Shown in pieces: positions 39,873 through 41,256 of a stretch of DNA of 41,256 bases. Position numbers and translations under genes: made by a program. The stretch comes from JBJFCE01 sp964437825 (GTDB lineage Bacteria > Bacillota > Clostridia > Lachnospirales > Lachnospiraceae): contig CAYTIH010000021.1 in assembly GCA_964437825.1 (NCBI GenBank), positions 1 through 41,256 of the forward strand. Reading direction: 5' to 3'. Every line of letters begins with the position of its first letter. Position 1 is the stretch's first letter. The notes beneath the pieces are model-generated. The model did no database searches. It saw only the letters and a program-made list of their open reading frames with translations, and was not told where the DNA came from.

Positions 39873-40808
39873 TTACATATTCATCTGCGCTGCAACTTCC
39901 GCTGCAAAGTCCTCGTTCTTCTTTTCAAGACCTTCACCGGTTTCGAAACGAACGAATTTCTTCAGAGTAATATTTGCATTATTTTCTTTTGCAACCTGTG
40001 CAATATACTGTGCAACGGTCTGCTTGCCGTCTTCTGCCTTTACATAAATCTGGTCAACCAGACAGATTTCCTTTAATTCCTTGTTGATACGTCCGTTGAT
40101 CATACCTTCGATTACCTTTTCAGGCTTAGAAGCTTCCTTCGGATCATTCTGGATCTGAGCAAGGAGAATTTCCTTCTCATGAGCGATGTAATCGGCGTCG
40201 ATTTCATCTCTGGAGACATATTTCGGAGAAAGGGCTGCCACCTGCATTGCTACGTTTACAAGGGCTTCCTTTACCGCATCGTTTGTGACATCGGTATCGG
40301 CTGCCACGAGAACACCGATTCTTCCGCCGCCATGTAAATAGGTAACAACCATGCCGTTTTCAGCAGAAACCTTCTCAAATCTTCTGATCTTTAAGTTCTC
40401 GCCGATCACTGCAATCTGCTCAACCAATACATCCTTCACGGTCTTAGCTGCATCTGCATTCCATGCTTCTTCCATGAATGCATCCAAATCTGCTGCATCA
40501 GAAGCCAAAGCCTGCTCTGCAACTGCCTCCACATAGGTCTGGAATTTCTCATTCTTTGCAACAAAGTCCGTCTCGGAATTTACTTCAACAACTGCTGCAG
40601 TCTTATTATCCTTGGTAATTACACGGCAAATACCCTCTGCCGCAATTCTTCCTGCTTTCTTTTCTGCCTTAGCCTGTCCGTTCTTTCTCAAAAATTCAAC
40701 AGCTTCATCCATATTTCCGTTTGTCTCGGTCAACGCCTTTTTGCAGTCCATCATACCTGCACCGGTCAGTTCTCTTAAATCTTTTACCATTGCTGCTGTG
40801 ATAGCCAT
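39873..40808 (-). CDS. tsf: Elongation factor Ts
   Basis: A 311-residue nucleotide-exchange factor for EF-Tu. The N-terminal UBA-like part MAITAAMVKDLRELTGAGMM is followed by DCKKALTETNGNMDEAVEFL, the standard family start. VVEVNSETDFVAKNEKF, LVEQIAVIGENLKIRRFEKV and YLHGGGRIGVLV are also present, and the C-terminal core is complete. The ATG at 40808 has GGAGG 8 nt upstream; five in-frame codons further up start before that site. It lies downstream of rpsB, separated by 129 nt with two hairpins, and ends in a strong terminator. Confidence 0.98.
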   Translation of the reverse strand: MAITAAMVKDLRELTGAGMMDCKKALTETNGNMDEAVEFLRKNGQAKAEKKAGRIAAEGICRVITKDNKTAAVVEVNSETDFVAKNEKFQTYVEAVAEQALASDAADLDAFMEEAWNADAAKTVKDVLVEQIAVIGENLKIRRFEKVSAENGMVVTYLHGGGRIGVLVAADTDVTNDAVKEALVNVAMQVAALSPKYVSRDEIDADYIAHEKEILLAQIQNDPKEASKPEKVIEGMINGRINKELKEICLVDQIYVKAEDGKQTVAQYIAQVAKENNANITLKKFVRFETGEGLEKKNEDFAAEVAAQMNM

Positions 40809-40858
40809 TTCGATTTCCTCCATATAGCATACTATAATTTGTTCTTAACTCACACAAA

Positions 40859-40878
40859 GGGACGGTTTGCATCGTCCC
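40859..40878. terminator. Hairpin 1 in the rpsB-tsf gap
   Basis: GGGACG (40859-40864) pairs with CGTCCC (40873-40878) around an 8-nt loop, followed on the minus strand by TTTGTGTG. It is a weak terminator or attenuator between rpsB and tsf. Confidence 0.5.
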
Positions 40879-40898
40879 CTTGCCATGACAGCTTATAT

Positions 40899-40926
40899 GA
40901 TAACCGCTTCCTTCCAAGCAGTTATC
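40899..40926. repeat. Hairpin 2 in the rpsB-tsf gap
   Basis: GATAACCGCTT (40899-40909) pairs with AAGCAGTTATC (40916-40926), 11 positions with one mismatch (a wobble in minus-strand RNA) and a 6-nt loop. It directly follows the rpsB stop on the minus strand and has no U-tract. Confidence 0.55.
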
Positions 40927-40937
40927 CAATTGACACC

Positions 40938-41256
40938 TTATGCTTCCTCTGCTACTTCTTCGATATCAGAAGCTTCGCCGGAAGCCTGAGCTGCTTCTTC
41001 CTCAGTGTAAACAGCTTCACCCTGATTTGCTTCGATTACTGCATCGGCCATCTTAGCTACGATCAGTTTTACTGCTCTGATTGCATCATCGTTACCCGGA
41101 ATGACATAATCCAGCTCTTCAGGATCGCAGTTGGTATCTGCAATACCAATCAGAGGAATGCCAAGGGCATGTGCTTCCTGCACACAGATTCTCTCTTTCT
41201 TAGGATCTACTACAAAAATTGCATCGGGGATCTTCTTCATTTCCTTGATACCGCCA
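40938..41256 (-). CDS. rpsB: Ribosomal protein S2, C-terminal part (cut by window edge)
   Basis: About 105 codons of the C-terminal part, entering from the right edge with no start in view. The S2 signature is clear: KKIPDAIFVVDPKKERICVQ, EAHALGIPLIGIADTNCDP and DYVIPGNDDAIRAVKLIVAK. The tail after VIEANQGE is long and acidic (TEEEAAQASGEASDIEEVAE), as often seen in Clostridia. S2 sits on the small ribosomal subunit. The gene is followed by tsf, the near-universal bacterial order. Confidence 0.98.
   Translation of the reverse strand, partial: GGIKEMKKIPDAIFVVDPKKERICVQEAHALGIPLIGIADTNCDPEELDYVIPGNDDAIRAVKLIVAKMADAVIEANQGEAVYTEEEAAQASGEASDIEEVAEEA

Noticed and set aside
1..41256. CRISPR arrays, transposases, prophage or tRNA genes
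   Set aside because: No regularly spaced repeats, transposase motifs, phage genes or tRNA cloverleaf sequences were seen on either strand.

Overview
The window looks like a chromosomal segment of an anaerobic, low-to-mid G+C Firmicute, most likely a member of the Lachnospiraceae or another Clostridia group. The evidence is a pyruvate phosphate dikinase very like the clostridial enzyme, a PolC-type DNA polymerase III, a BioY biotin transporter, a PTS glucose-type IICBA permease, a giant BadF/HgdC-type activase fusion, and the standard Firmicutes order of translation, lipid and isoprenoid genes. All confident genes but one lie on the minus strand, so transcription runs from high to low coordinates. 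The exception is the activase fusion at 8276-12511. Both window edges cut a gene: ppdK on the left, rpsB on the right.

Right part (about 21-41 kb), in transcription order: rpsB (partial), tsf, a CDF metal transporter, a coiled-coil protein, an LTA-synthase-like enzyme, a polysaccharide deacetylase, a bactofilin, pyrH, frr, uppS, cdsA, dxr, rseP, an unknown anchored protein, ispG, polC and a small coiled-coil protein. This is the classic rpsB-tsf-pyrH-frr-uppS-cdsA-dxr-rseP-ispG-polC block, with a group of envelope and cytoskeletal genes inserted between tsf and pyrH. It combines translation (rpsB, tsf, frr), nucleotide supply (pyrH), undecaprenyl and phospholipid precursors (uppS, cdsA, dxr, ispG), membrane proteolysis (rseP) and replication (polC).

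Middle (about 12.5-21 kb): a small tail-anchored ORF followed by a secreted GH5 glucanase lipoprotein; a response regulator plus hybrid histidine kinase with no DNA-binding output domain; a truncated circularly permuted ATP-grasp protein; and a PTS sugar permease. The last two each have a strong hairpin at the predicted transcript start.

Left part (1-12.5 kb): the plus-strand activase fusion; then a minus-strand run of a rhomboid-like membrane protein with a C-terminal zinc ribbon, an RpoD-like protein without region 4, a hypothetical protein, a DUF4358 lipoprotein, and an MBOAT/DHHW acyltransferase pair that probably O-acylates a surface glycan. Next come bioY and a DUF1284 gene behind a consensus promoter overlapped by a BirA-like operator, and finally ppdK.

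No rRNA, tRNA, CRISPR array, transposase or phage gene was seen. I found no clear-cut new multi-gene system. The most unusual items are the truncated sigma-like protein, the pseudo-rhomboid, the output-less phosphorelay, and several genes whose start codons lie only about 20-35 nt after a hairpin-U structure.
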